The translations under genes and the position numbers were made by a program. Of a stretch of DNA of 11,888 nt, positions 1-6,246 are shown in pieces (the stretch's first letter is position 1; each line of letters begins with the position of its first letter). The DNA lies in assembly GCA_035937595.1 (NCBI GenBank), contig DASZHS010000027.1, positions 1-11,888 of the forward strand. The letters run 5' to 3'. Under the pieces are notes generated by a model. The model had not been told where the DNA came from. It saw only the letters and a list, made by a program, of their open reading frames with translations, and did not search any database. Source of the stretch: Palsa-459 sp035937595 (GTDB taxonomy: Bacteria; Actinomycetota; Acidimicrobiia; Acidimicrobiales; RAAP-2).

Positions 1-314
1 ACCACGACGAGCTCAAGGGACGCTACGCCGGACCGAGGTTCTTCATCCGCTACGCCGAGCTCGAGATGCACCCTCTCGACACGAACGACCGGCGCACGCT
101 GATCCGCGAGCGCGAGGGGCTCGGGCTGTGCAACATCACCAAGTGCTGCACCGAGGTCTGCCCCGAGCACATCAAGATCACCGACAACGCGATCATCCCC
201 CTGAAGGAGCGCGTGGTGGGGGCGACCTACGACCCCGTGGCGTGGCTCGGGCGCGTCGTCCGGCGCCGCAAGGTGCGCACCGGGGACGAGGCGGCCGTCC
301 AGCCCGCGCCGTGA
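1..314 (+). CDS. sdhB: Succinate dehydrogenase iron-sulfur subunit, C-terminal part (5' truncated)
   Basis: This is the last 103 residues of the iron-sulfur subunit of succinate dehydrogenase (complex II), which passes electrons from the FAD subunit to quinone at the inner face of the membrane. The frame is open from base 3 and runs off the left edge, so the start is not in the window. The diagnostic segment is CNITKCCTEVCPEHIK at about bases 129-176. By comparison with E. coli SdhB its first and third cysteines match the [3Fe-4S] ligands and its last cysteine matches the final [4Fe-4S] ligand; the extra cysteine next to the third is not one of the classical ligands. The following TDNAIIPLKERV stretch is typical of actinobacterial SdhB-like subunits. 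The N-terminal 2Fe-2S ferredoxin domain must lie outside. The stop overlaps the GTG start of the next gene (GTGA), implying co-transcription. The fumarate reductase subunit is the main alternative name. Confidence 0.93.
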   Translation, partial: HDELKGRYAGPRFFIRYAELEMHPLDTNDRRTLIREREGLGLCNITKCCTEVCPEHIKITDNAIIPLKERVVGATYDPVAWLGRVVRRRKVRTGDEAAVQPAP

Positions 315-685
315 CGGGGGCGCCGCTGTTCAGCGACGCGTGGCTCGCGGAGTGCAACGCCGCGCTCGCCGGTCTGCCGGGGCTCGAAGAGGGGCGCGGC
401 CCGCTCGTGGTCACCGAGCTCGTCCGTGACGCCCCGGCCGGCGTGCACGCGGCGATCACCCTGGTCGCGGACCACGAGGGCGCCCGACTCGTCGCGGGCG
501 ACCAGGCGGGGGCCGCGGCGTGGCTGACCGTCTCGATGGCGGACGCCGAGGCGCTCCACCGCGGCGACCTCGACCCCGCGACGGCCCTCACCGAGGGGCG
601 CATCCGGGTGCGCGGGGACCTCCGCGCGGTCGTCGAGCTCGTGGGCGTCCTCGCCGAGGCGCACGCAAGGCTCCGCGCGCGCTGA
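311..685 (+). CDS. SCP2 sterol-binding domain-like small protein
   Basis: This 124-residue protein consists of a single SCP2-like lipid-binding fold. The N-terminal part alternates short strands (PLVVTELVRDAP, VHAAITLVADHEGARLVAGD). The C-terminal half reads WLTVSMADAEALHRGDLDPATALTEGRIRVRGD, which matches the usual SCP2 pattern: a buried strand, then a helix ending in a 'G.I.v.GD' turn, then the closing helix. SCP2 domains bind sterols or acyl lipids in the cytosol; the ligand cannot be read from the sequence. The GTG start at 311 overlaps the sdhB stop by 4 nt (GTGA), so translation is probably coupled and the gene probably belongs to the sdh transcript. The same frame stays open upstream inside sdhB, but that part is a shadow of the sdhB frame. 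The gene ends directly against the stop of the opposing DJ-1/PfpI gene. Confidence 0.75.
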   Translation: MTGAPLFSDAWLAECNAALAGLPGLEEGRGPLVVTELVRDAPAGVHAAITLVADHEGARLVAGDQAGAAAWLTVSMADAEALHRGDLDPATALTEGRIRVRGDLRAVVELVGVLAEAHARLRAR

Positions 686-1288
686 TCAGACCGGCGGCAC
701 CGGGTCGTACTGCAACCCTCGGCGCACGGCCACGGCGGTCGTCGTCGAGGCCAGCCGCGCGACGAGGTGCAGCGCCATGTCGATCCCGGCGGAGACACCC
801 GCCGACGTGACGGTGTCGCCGTCGTCGACGAAGCGCACGTCGCGGCGGACGTCGATCGTCGGGTCGAGCTCGCCGAGGGTGTCGAGCGACGCCCAGTGGG
901 TCGTGGCGGGGCGGTTCGCGAGCAGCCCCGCCGCGGCGAGGACGAGCGAGCCCGTGCAGACCGTCGCGAGGATCGGGACGGCCGCGCGCTGGGCGCGCAC
1001 CCACTCGAGGTGCGCGGGGTCCGCCAGGAGCGCCCGGGTCCCGATGCCGCCCGGGTAGACCAGCACGTCGAGCGCCGGGGCGTCCGCCACCGCGTGGTGC
1101 GGGAGCATCCGCAGCCCCTTGGCACCCCGCACCGCGTCGCCGCTCGCGCTCATCGTCGCGACCGACCAGCCGTCGTCGGGGAAGTAGCTCGCCCAGGCGG
1201 CCAGCACCTCGTAGGGACCGACGGCGTCGAGCTCCTCGACGTCGTCGAAGAGCAGGATCCCGATGTGGCGGCGGGGCGCGTCGGTCAT
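686..1288 (-). CDS. DJ-1/PfpI family protein (isonitrile hydratase-like, GATase1 fold)
   Basis: This 200-residue protein is a stand-alone class I glutamine amidotransferase-like domain of the DJ-1/PfpI superfamily. HIGILLFDDVEELDAVGPYEVL (residues 8-29) is the opening strand with the conserved Asp21, VLVYPGG (75-81) is the oxyanion-side loop, and ATVCTGSLVLAAAGLL carries the nucleophile elbow with Cys111-Thr112-Gly113. The following TTHW and the late VTSAGVSAGIDMALHLVARL segment are seen in the isonitrile hydratase/ThiJ-like subgroup and in the N-terminal domain of AraC-type GlxA regulators; there is no HTH domain here. The substrate is unknown, so hydratase activity is an inference. I chose ATG 1288 over an in-frame GTG ten codons upstream, because family similarity begins after 1288 and CAGGCT, a weak -10-like hexamer, lies exactly 6 nt before the ATG. 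The gene is divergent from the small ORF at 1363. Confidence 0.85.
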   Translation of the reverse strand: MTDAPRRHIGILLFDDVEELDAVGPYEVLAAWASYFPDDGWSVATMSASGDAVRGAKGLRMLPHHAVADAPALDVLVYPGGIGTRALLADPAHLEWVRAQRAAVPILATVCTGSLVLAAAGLLANRPATTHWASLDTLGELDPTIDVRRDVRFVDDGDTVTSAGVSAGIDMALHLVARLASTTTAVAVRRGLQYDPVPPV

Positions 1289-1325
1289 GCCGGAAGCCTG
1301 CCATTTGGCCGGATCCACCGGACCA

Positions 1326-1355
1326 GTGACGACACCACCACCCCGGGTCTATGGT
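1326..1355 (+). promoter_or_regulatory. Putative sigma-70-type promoter, leaderless with respect to ATG 1363
   Basis: TATGGT at 1350-1355 fits the actinobacterial -10 consensus TAnnnT. GTGACG at 1326-1331, 18 bp upstream, shares TGAC with the -35 consensus TTGACA. The -10 box ends 7 nt before ATG 1363, which is the spacing expected when transcription starts on the start codon itself. I see no Shine-Dalgarno sequence before that ATG, which is consistent. This would drive the 64-aa ORF and probably the two genes downstream. Seen by eye only. Confidence 0.4.
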
Positions 1356-1362
1356 GCTCTCG

Positions 1363-1557
1363 ATGAGCCGCGAGGATCCCGGGGCGAGCGCGACGGACGC
1401 CGTCGCCGCCCCGCGGGAGCGGCTCGACCACCGGGTGGCTCGCGCCCGGACGTGCCTCGCCCACCAGTGGCGGCGCGTCGCGCCGTCGTCCGCGTCGACG
1501 TCGATGCCGGCCGGCGGCGTGCCGCGAGCGAGGTGTGAGGGAGCTGCCAGCATCTAG
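1363..1557 (+). CDS. Possible small hypothetical protein (64 aa), leaderless
   Basis: I do not recognise this ORF. It encodes 64 residues rich in Arg, Ala and Ser with no membrane segment, cysteine motif or signal peptide; residues about 20-38 (RERLDHRVARARTCLAHQW) could form a basic helix. The first fifty or so codons almost all end in G or C, as in the sure genes here; the last ten codons lose this bias. Support for expression is the -10 box 7 nt before its ATG and the fact that its TAG stop runs into the Shine-Dalgarno sequence of the next gene, an arrangement suited to translational coupling. An alternative ATG lies at 1351, inside the -10 box. Other frames across this stretch also stay open, as expected at this GC content. 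It could equally be an untranslated leader. Confidence 0.35.
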   Translation: MSREDPGASATDAVAAPRERLDHRVARARTCLAHQWRRVAPSSASTSMPAGGVPRARCEGAASI

Positions 1558-1565
1558 GGAGGGAG
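1558..1565 (+). promoter_or_regulatory. Strong ribosome binding site for the 68-aa gene
   Basis: GGAGGGAG lies 4 nt (from the second GGAG) to 7 nt (from GGAGG) before ATG 1570. It is one of the clearest Shine-Dalgarno sequences in the window and overlaps the stop region of the preceding ORF. Confidence 0.75.
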
Positions 1566-1569
1566 CGCA

Positions 1570-1776
1570 ATGACCGTGACGGTGTTCAACGACCACTTCT
1601 TGCTGCGGTACCGCGAGCTCATGGACGCCGAGGACCAGGCGTTCGACGAGCTCGAGCACGCCTGCGAGGACGGCGACGGGCCGCACTTCAACGAGGAGAT
1701 GGTCTTGTGGATGACCGCACTGCGGGCCAAGCTGGCCTTCCTCCAGCGCTCAGGGCTCGAGGTCTCGGCCGCCTGA
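1570..1776 (+). CDS. Small acidic hypothetical protein (68 aa)
   Basis: The protein is 68 residues and I cannot place it in a named family. It is strongly acidic in the middle (MDAEDQAFDELEHACEDGDG, residues 18-37) and looks helical: an N-terminal amphipathic stretch (FNDHFLLRYRELM), the acidic segment, a short GDGPHFN break, and a second helix (EEMVLWMTALRAKLAFLQ) with regularly spaced hydrophobics. That suggests a small two-helix bundle or a protein-binding partner. There is no signal peptide, membrane segment or metal motif; the single Cys is isolated. It begins at an ATG with a strong Shine-Dalgarno sequence and its codons have the G/C third positions of the neighbours, so I believe it is real. 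It lies 37 nt upstream of the nucleoside phosphorylase gene on the same strand and may be co-transcribed with it. Confidence 0.72.
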   Translation: MTVTVFNDHFLLRYRELMDAEDQAFDELEHACEDGDGPHFNEEMVLWMTALRAKLAFLQRSGLEVSAA

Positions 1777-1813
1777 CCCCGCCGCGGCGCCGCGCGCCGC
1801 ACCCACCCGAGCG

Positions 1814-2638
1814 GTGAGCGACACCCGCGAGCCGCACACCGACGAGCCCCTTCCCCGCGACGCCGCCGCCCGCGTCCCGCTGCTCGAAGACGACCTCGAC
1901 GCACCGGGGATCATCCAGCCCGGCGCCGGGCTGCTCCCCCTCGAGCTCGACGCCGAGGTCCCGCCGGTCGCGGTCCTGTGCTTCTTCCAAGAGGTGCTCG
2001 AGTCGATGGCCGCCAGGGGCGAGGCGCGCCCCATCGGGCGGCTCCTGAGCGAGATCGGGCCGAACCCGCTCTACGTCGTGGCCACCGAGCGTACCGACGT
2101 CGTCGTCGTGCACCCGGGCGTCGGCGCGCCGCTCGCCGCCGGGATCCTCGAAGAGGTGATCGCGCTCGGCTGCACGCGCATCGTCGCGTGCGGCGGCGCG
2201 GGCGCGCTCCGCGACGAGCTCGTGCTCGGGCACGCCGTCGTCGTGGACGAGGCGGTGCGCGACGAGGGCACGTCGTTCCACTACCTCGCACCGTCGCGCA
2301 CCGTGCACGCCGACCCCCACGGCGTCGCGGTCCTCGAGGTGCTCCTCGCCGAGCGCGGCGTGCCGTTCCTCACCGGGAAGAGCTGGACGACCGACGCGTT
2401 CTACCGCGAGGCGCGGCCGAGGATCGATCGACGCGTCGCCGAGGGGTGTTTGACCGTCGAGATGGAGGCGGCGGCGTTCATGGCGGTCGCGCGGTTCCGC
2501 GGCATCCGCTTCGCCCAGCTGCTCTACGCGGGCGACTCGGTCGCCGGGGCGACCTGGGAGGCGCGCGGGTGGAGCCGCGCGGGGACCGTCCGCGAGTCGA
2601 TCTTCCGGCTCGCCCTCGACGCCGCCGCGCGGCTCTGA
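1814..2638 (+). CDS. Nucleoside phosphorylase family protein (PNP/UDP phosphorylase superfamily)
   Basis: This 274-residue protein belongs to the PNP_UDP_1 family, which cleaves the glycosidic bond of nucleosides with phosphate (or water) in purine or pyrimidine salvage. The N-terminal VPLLEDDLDAPGIIQPG resembles uridine-phosphorylase-like members. VVVVHPGVGAPLAAGILEEVIALG and the GGAGAL loop form the phosphate-binding half. DEGTSFHYL and TTDAFYRE are typical of the uridine-phosphorylase-like branch. VEMEAAAFMAVA carries Glu216-Met217-Glu218, the ribose-contacting EME motif, and YAGDS holds Asp241 at the catalytic position. Base specificity cannot be decided here. The GTG start has no obvious Shine-Dalgarno sequence, but family similarity begins soon after it. 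It follows the 68-aa gene by 37 nt and converges on mdh. Confidence 0.85.
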   Translation: MSDTREPHTDEPLPRDAAARVPLLEDDLDAPGIIQPGAGLLPLELDAEVPPVAVLCFFQEVLESMAARGEARPIGRLLSEIGPNPLYVVATERTDVVVVHPGVGAPLAAGILEEVIALGCTRIVACGGAGALRDELVLGHAVVVDEAVRDEGTSFHYLAPSRTVHADPHGVAVLEVLLAERGVPFLTGKSWTTDAFYREARPRIDRRVAEGCLTVEMEAAAFMAVARFRGIRFAQLLYAGDSVAGATWEARGWSRAGTVRESIFRLALDAAARL

Positions 2639-2648
2639 CACCGACCGC

Positions 2649-2664
2649 TCGAGCCGCCGCTCGA
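2649..2664. terminator. Possible bidirectional hairpin between converging genes
   Basis: TCGAGC at 2649-2654 pairs with GCTCGA at 2659-2664 around a CGCC loop, giving a 6-bp stem in the 40-bp gap between the stops of the nucleoside phosphorylase gene and mdh. A second perfect palindrome, GACCCGGGTC, follows at 2668-2677. Neither has a T-tract, so intrinsic termination is only a suggestion from position. Confidence 0.35.
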
Positions 2665-2678
2665 TCTGACCCGGGTCT

Positions 2679-3671
2679 TCAGAGCAGCCCGAGCGCCCGC
2701 ACCTCGGCTTGCTCTTCGACCAGCTCGGCCGTCGTCGCGCGGATCTTCTCGGTCGCGAATCCCGAGTGGGTGAAGCCCGGCTTGACCGACCACGCACCGA
2801 GGCCGTCGGCGACCACGGGGAACCCGAAGCTGAGCCCCTCGGGCACGCCGTACTCCCCCGTCGAGGTCACCGCGACCGAGACGCAGCTCGACGGTGGCGT
2901 CGGTCTGGTGAGCGAGACGACGGTGTCGATGGCGGCGTTGGCCGCCGAGGCGGCCGACGAGGTCCCGCGCGCCTCGATGATCGCGGCGCCGCGCCCTTGG
3001 ACCGTGGTCAAGAACTCGCCCTGCAGCCAGCGCTCGTCGCCGATCGCCGAGGTCGCCGCGACGCCGCCGATCGTCGCGTTCTCGAAGTCGGGGAACTGCG
3101 TCGCGGAGTGGTTGCCCCAGATCGCCACGTTCGCGACCTCTGCCACCCCCACGCCCGCGCGGGCCGCGAGCTGGGCGACGGCCCGGTTCTGGTCGAGGCG
3201 CGTCATGGCGAACCAGCGCTCGGCGGGGACCTCGGGGGCGTTGGAGCGCGCGATGAGGCAGTTGGTGTTGCAGGGGTTCCCGACGACCAGCACCCGGACG
3301 TCGCTCGCCGCGTGTGCCGCGATCGCGCGACCCTGCGGCTTGAAGATGCCGCCGTTCACCGAGAGCAGGTCGCCGCGCTCCATGCCCGCCTTCCGTGGCA
3401 CCGAGCCGACGAGGAGCGCCCAGCTCGCGCCCTCGAACGCCGTCGGGAGGCTCGCGGTCGCCTCGACGCCCGCCAGCAGCGGGAACGCGCAGTCCTCGAG
3501 CTCCATGACGACGCCCGCCAGCGCCCCCATGGCCGCCTCGATCTCGAGGAGGCGCAGCACGACGGGCGTGTCGTCGCCGAGCAGCTGGCCCGAGGCGATG
3601 CGGAAGAGGAGCTGGTAGCCGATCTGCCCGGCGGCGCCGGTGACGGTGACGTGGACGGGGGTGGGTGCCAA
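2679..3671 (-). CDS. mdh: Malate dehydrogenase (NAD-dependent)
   Basis: This cytosolic enzyme oxidises malate to oxaloacetate in the TCA cycle. It has 330 residues, the usual length for the bacterial MDH branch related to eukaryotic cytosolic MDH. VTGAAGQIGYQLLFRIASG (residues 10-28) is the Rossmann nucleotide-binding loop, and Glu43 in RLLEIE fits NAD rather than NADP. Substrate arginines are Arg93 and Arg99 (VPRKAGMERGDLL), Asn132 lies in GNPCNTN, Arg163 and the partner Asp160 lie in TRLDQNRA, and the catalytic base is His188 in WGNHSATQFPD. I chose the TTG start because GAGGAG (3682-3677) sits 5 nt before it and the Rossmann motif begins at the expected distance. It lies 19 nt downstream of icd on the same strand, so the two form an operon. 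Lactate dehydrogenase is excluded by the MDH-type motifs. Confidence 0.96.
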   Translation of the reverse strand: MAPTPVHVTVTGAAGQIGYQLLFRIASGQLLGDDTPVVLRLLEIEAAMGALAGVVMELEDCAFPLLAGVEATASLPTAFEGASWALLVGSVPRKAGMERGDLLSVNGGIFKPQGRAIAAHAASDVRVLVVGNPCNTNCLIARSNAPEVPAERWFAMTRLDQNRAVAQLAARAGVGVAEVANVAIWGNHSATQFPDFENATIGGVAATSAIGDERWLQGEFLTTVQGRGAAIIEARGTSSAASAANAAIDTVVSLTRPTPPSSCVSVAVTSTGEYGVPEGLSFGFPVVADGLGAWSVKPGFTHSGFATEKIRATTAELVEEQAEVRALGLL

Positions 3672-3676
3672 GGCAG

Positions 3677-3682
3677 CTCCTC
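3677..3682 (-). promoter_or_regulatory. Ribosome binding site that fixes the TTG start of mdh
   Basis: On the minus strand GAGGAG lies 5 nt upstream of TTG 3671, within the icd-mdh gap. It supports the non-ATG start. Confidence 0.65.
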
Positions 3683-3690
3683 GCAGCGGC

Positions 3691-4887
<1,197 letters not shown>

Positions 4888-4893
4888 GGGGTG

Positions 4894-4899
4894 AGCCTA
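4894..4899 (-). promoter_or_regulatory. Putative -10 box for a leaderless icd-mdh transcript
   Basis: On the minus strand TAGGCT (TAnnnT) ends exactly 6 nt before ATG 4887, so transcription would start at the A of the start codon. There is no Shine-Dalgarno sequence in the intervening CACCCC. I see no good -35 element at 16-19 bp. Confidence 0.42.
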
Positions 4900-4952
4900 T
4901 GCGAGGTGGGGAACGGCGCCCGCTGCGACGGCGCATGACCCGCGGTGCACAC

Positions 4953-4967
4953 GTCCCGGCCCGGGAC
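4953..4967. terminator. GC-rich hairpin downstream of the zinc-ribbon membrane protein gene
   Basis: GTCCCG (4953-4958) pairs with CGGGAC (4962-4967) around a GCC loop, an extended 15-nt near-perfect palindrome. It lies 30 nt past the stop of the minus-strand gene ending at 4997 and upstream of the icd promoter, a fitting place for a transcript end. There is no T-tract. The whole 109-bp gap holds only this hairpin and the icd -10 box. Confidence 0.4.
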
Positions 4968-4996
4968 ACGGGCTCGTGGCGACGCGGCGACGCGGC

Positions 4997-5722
4997 TCAG
5001 GGCGGGGACAGCGTCGACGCCGCCGTCCCGCAGCGGTCGCAGAACTGCGCGCGGCCCTCGAACCCGCGGCCGCACGAGGCGCAGAACACCGGTGGCCGGG
5101 TCCTCGCCCCGCAGTGATGGATCACGTCGTCGTCGGGGCTGCGCGCCTTCCCGCACCAGCTGCAGTAGAAGCGCGTCGCCTCCGCGGCGACCGGTGGCGC
5201 AGGTGCGACCAGCACGGCGGTCGCCGGCCCGAAGCCAGGTCGGCCGCCGCCCGACGGTGGCACCCTCGTCGCGGTCACCGTCGACGACGAGGGGCGAGCC
5301 TGCGCGCTCGCGTACTGGAGCAGGGCCGCTCCCCGGGCCTCGCGCAGACTGGCGCGGAGGTTCGCGACCTCCCGCTCGATCGGCCACTGCACGAACGCGA
5401 AGACGAAGAACGCGAGGAGGTTCAGGAGGTCGAACGCGGCGATGAGGTCCGCGAGCACGCGCCAGGTCGCAATGGTCGAGGGGGCCGAGATCCTGGCGAG
5501 CCCCACCGCCAACGTGACGGGGATGAAGAACAAGAGGTAGGCCAGCAGCATCGTGCAGAGCGTCGGTATCGCCGGCAGGACGATCCATCCCTGGGAGAAG
5601 CCCGACTTCTTGATGATCGAGAACAGGCCGCACAGGATGGCGACCGGGAGCGCGGTGTAGAAGCACAGCAGCCAGAAGTACGCCATGGCGCTGTGCGCCG
5701 TGAACACCACGGTGTTGTCCAT
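4997..5722 (-). CDS. Three-helix membrane protein with C-terminal double zinc ribbon
   Basis: This 241-residue protein matches no family I can name. Residues about 15-37 (FWLLCFYTALPVAILCGLF), 46-76 (from WIVLPAIPTL through FFIPVTLAVGL) and 89-113 (VLADLIAAFDLLNLLAFF) are strongly hydrophobic and should form three membrane helices. A helical charged segment follows (IEREVANLRASLREARGAALLQYA), then a Pro/Ser/Gly/Ala linker of about 40 residues. The tail has two zinc-binding knuckle sets: Cys187-x2-Cys190 with His203/Cys204, and Cys214-x2-Cys217 with Cys228-x2-Cys231. This resembles the zinc-ribbon modules often joined to bacterial membrane proteins; their role is unknown, and sensing or protein binding is only an inference. 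ATG 5722 is chosen because a GGGGGAGGGG ribosome site ends 2 nt before it and the open frame upstream loses coding codon bias. It is divergent from the peptidase gene. Confidence 0.8.
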   Translation of the reverse strand: MDNTVVFTAHSAMAYFWLLCFYTALPVAILCGLFSIIKKSGFSQGWIVLPAIPTLCTMLLAYLLFFIPVTLAVGLARISAPSTIATWRVLADLIAAFDLLNLLAFFVFAFVQWPIEREVANLRASLREARGAALLQYASAQARPSSSTVTATRVPPSGGGRPGFGPATAVLVAPAPPVAAEATRFYCSWCGKARSPDDDVIHHCGARTRPPVFCASCGRGFEGRAQFCDRCGTAASTLSPP

Positions 5723-5724
5723 CG

Positions 5725-5734
5725 CCCCTCCCCC
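5725..5734 (-). promoter_or_regulatory. Strong ribosome binding site for the zinc-ribbon membrane protein
   Basis: On the minus strand GGGGGAGGGG contains GGAGG 4 nt before ATG 5722. It decides the start, since the frame is open for about 400 nt further upstream. Confidence 0.7.
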
Positions 5735-5765
5735 GTCGCGTTGTGCACTCGTTGAGGAGCCGTTG

Positions 5766-5771
5766 ATCGTA
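5766..5771 (-). promoter_or_regulatory. Possible -10 box for the zinc-ribbon membrane protein gene
   Basis: TACGAT on the minus strand fits TAnnnT and would give a 5' leader of roughly 37 nt before ATG 5722. No matching -35 box is visible at the right spacing. A TTGACA at 5780-5785 reads on the opposite (plus) strand and has no -10 partner. Confidence 0.3.
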
Positions 5772-5861
5772 CTGCGCACTTGACACAGCGTCGTTGGGTC
5801 ACACGACGGTGCGCGGCACACGTCCACGAGTCGTCGCGCGCGAGACGCCCGTCGTTGCGGT

Positions 5862-5881
5862 CGCGCGTGCGCGTGCGCGCG
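5862..5881. other. Alternating CG/TG tract with Z-DNA potential
   Basis: Twenty bases alternate strictly between pyrimidine and purine (CG and TG steps only), the pattern that most favours the left-handed helix under negative supercoiling. A biological role is speculative; such runs arise by chance in DNA this GC-rich. Confidence 0.4.
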
Positions 5882-5940
5882 GGCACCGTGAGATGACGAA
5901 CCGACGCAGCCAGCGTTGCGACGCCGGATCGCAACACGGA

Positions 5941-6000
5941 TCGTCACGTGGCGCGCCGTGACGTGGCGCGTCGTCACGTGGCGCGTCGTCATGACCGCGA
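5941..6000. repeat. 15-bp tandem repeats, three good copies and one degenerate
   Basis: Three adjacent 15-mers read TCGTCACGTGGCGCG (5941-5955), CCGTGACGTGGCGCG (5956-5970) and TCGTCACGTGGCGCG (5971-5985). A fourth copy (5986-6000) keeps only TCGTCA and part of the end. Each good copy contains ACGTGGCGCG, and the first and third contain the palindrome CACGTG. The first junction also forms an inverted repeat, CGTCACG (5942-5948) with CGTGACG (5957-5963). Repeats at one-and-a-half helical turns between divergent promoters may be regulator sites or simple slippage. Confidence 0.75.
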
Positions 6001-6200
6001 CGTCGCCGGCCTCCGGCCGTCGACGACGCCCACGCCGAGCACCGAGATGACCGTGAACCCTCGTGTGGCGCGGCCGCGCGCGCGGATCGCACGCGGGGCG
6101 ACGACGACCGCTGCCCCGGTTCGGCGTCGGCACGCGAGGGTGGGGTGGCTGGCCGCCACCGCCTCGGTGCCCCTGACGGGGTGTCGCCGACGGCCGTTGC

Positions 6201-6206
6201 TAGCCT
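6201..6206 (+). promoter_or_regulatory. Possible -10 box for the sedolisin gene
   Basis: TAGCCT fits TAnnnT and predicts a transcript start near 6212-6214, about 30 nt before GTG 6247. This argues against the far upstream in-frame GTG at 6145. The nearest -35-like hexamer, CTGACG at 6173-6178, is 22 bp away, too far to be convincing. Confidence 0.3.
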
Positions 6207-6246
6207 CGCCATCCGACATGGCGCGGGACGGACGGCGGTGCGAAGG

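Larger units (their letters stand above)
5723..6246. other. Long divergent intergenic region, no convincing gene
   Basis: These 524 bp separate the divergent zinc-ribbon membrane protein and peptidase genes. Frames stay open on both strands, but codon third positions lose the G/C bias and the translations are low-complexity Arg-rich sequence. The region holds the promoters of both genes, a 20-nt alternating purine-pyrimidine tract at 5862-5881, 15-bp tandem repeats with an inverted repeat at 5941-6000, and a short upstream frame ending on the peptidase start codon. Confidence 0.6.

Noticed and set aside
1289..1318. GTG 1318 as the start of the DJ-1/PfpI protein
   Set aside because: The extra ten residues do not fit the family, and ATG 1288 directly precedes the conserved first strand.
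193..1553. Long open frames on the minus strand across the SCP2, DJ-1/PfpI and upstream regions, translating to Arg/Ala/Pro-rich sequence
   Set aside because: They are antisense or shifted shadows of real genes in very GC-rich DNA where stops are rare; the translations are low-complexity and show no motif.
5941..6000. Tandem repeats as a CRISPR array or replication iterons
   Set aside because: Units are contiguous with no spacers, so not CRISPR; there is no rep or dnaA gene or AT-rich segment nearby, so not an origin.
5723..6133. N-terminal extension of the zinc-ribbon membrane protein up to base 6133 or 5992
   Set aside because: The frame is open, but codon third positions there are not G/C-biased, the repeats would encode a RHVTT-type low-complexity run, and a strong ribosome site fixes the start at 5722.
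6145..6246. GTG 6145 as the start of the sedolisin
   Set aside because: It would place about 34 extra residues before the hydrophobic signal segment and lies upstream of the likely -10 box.
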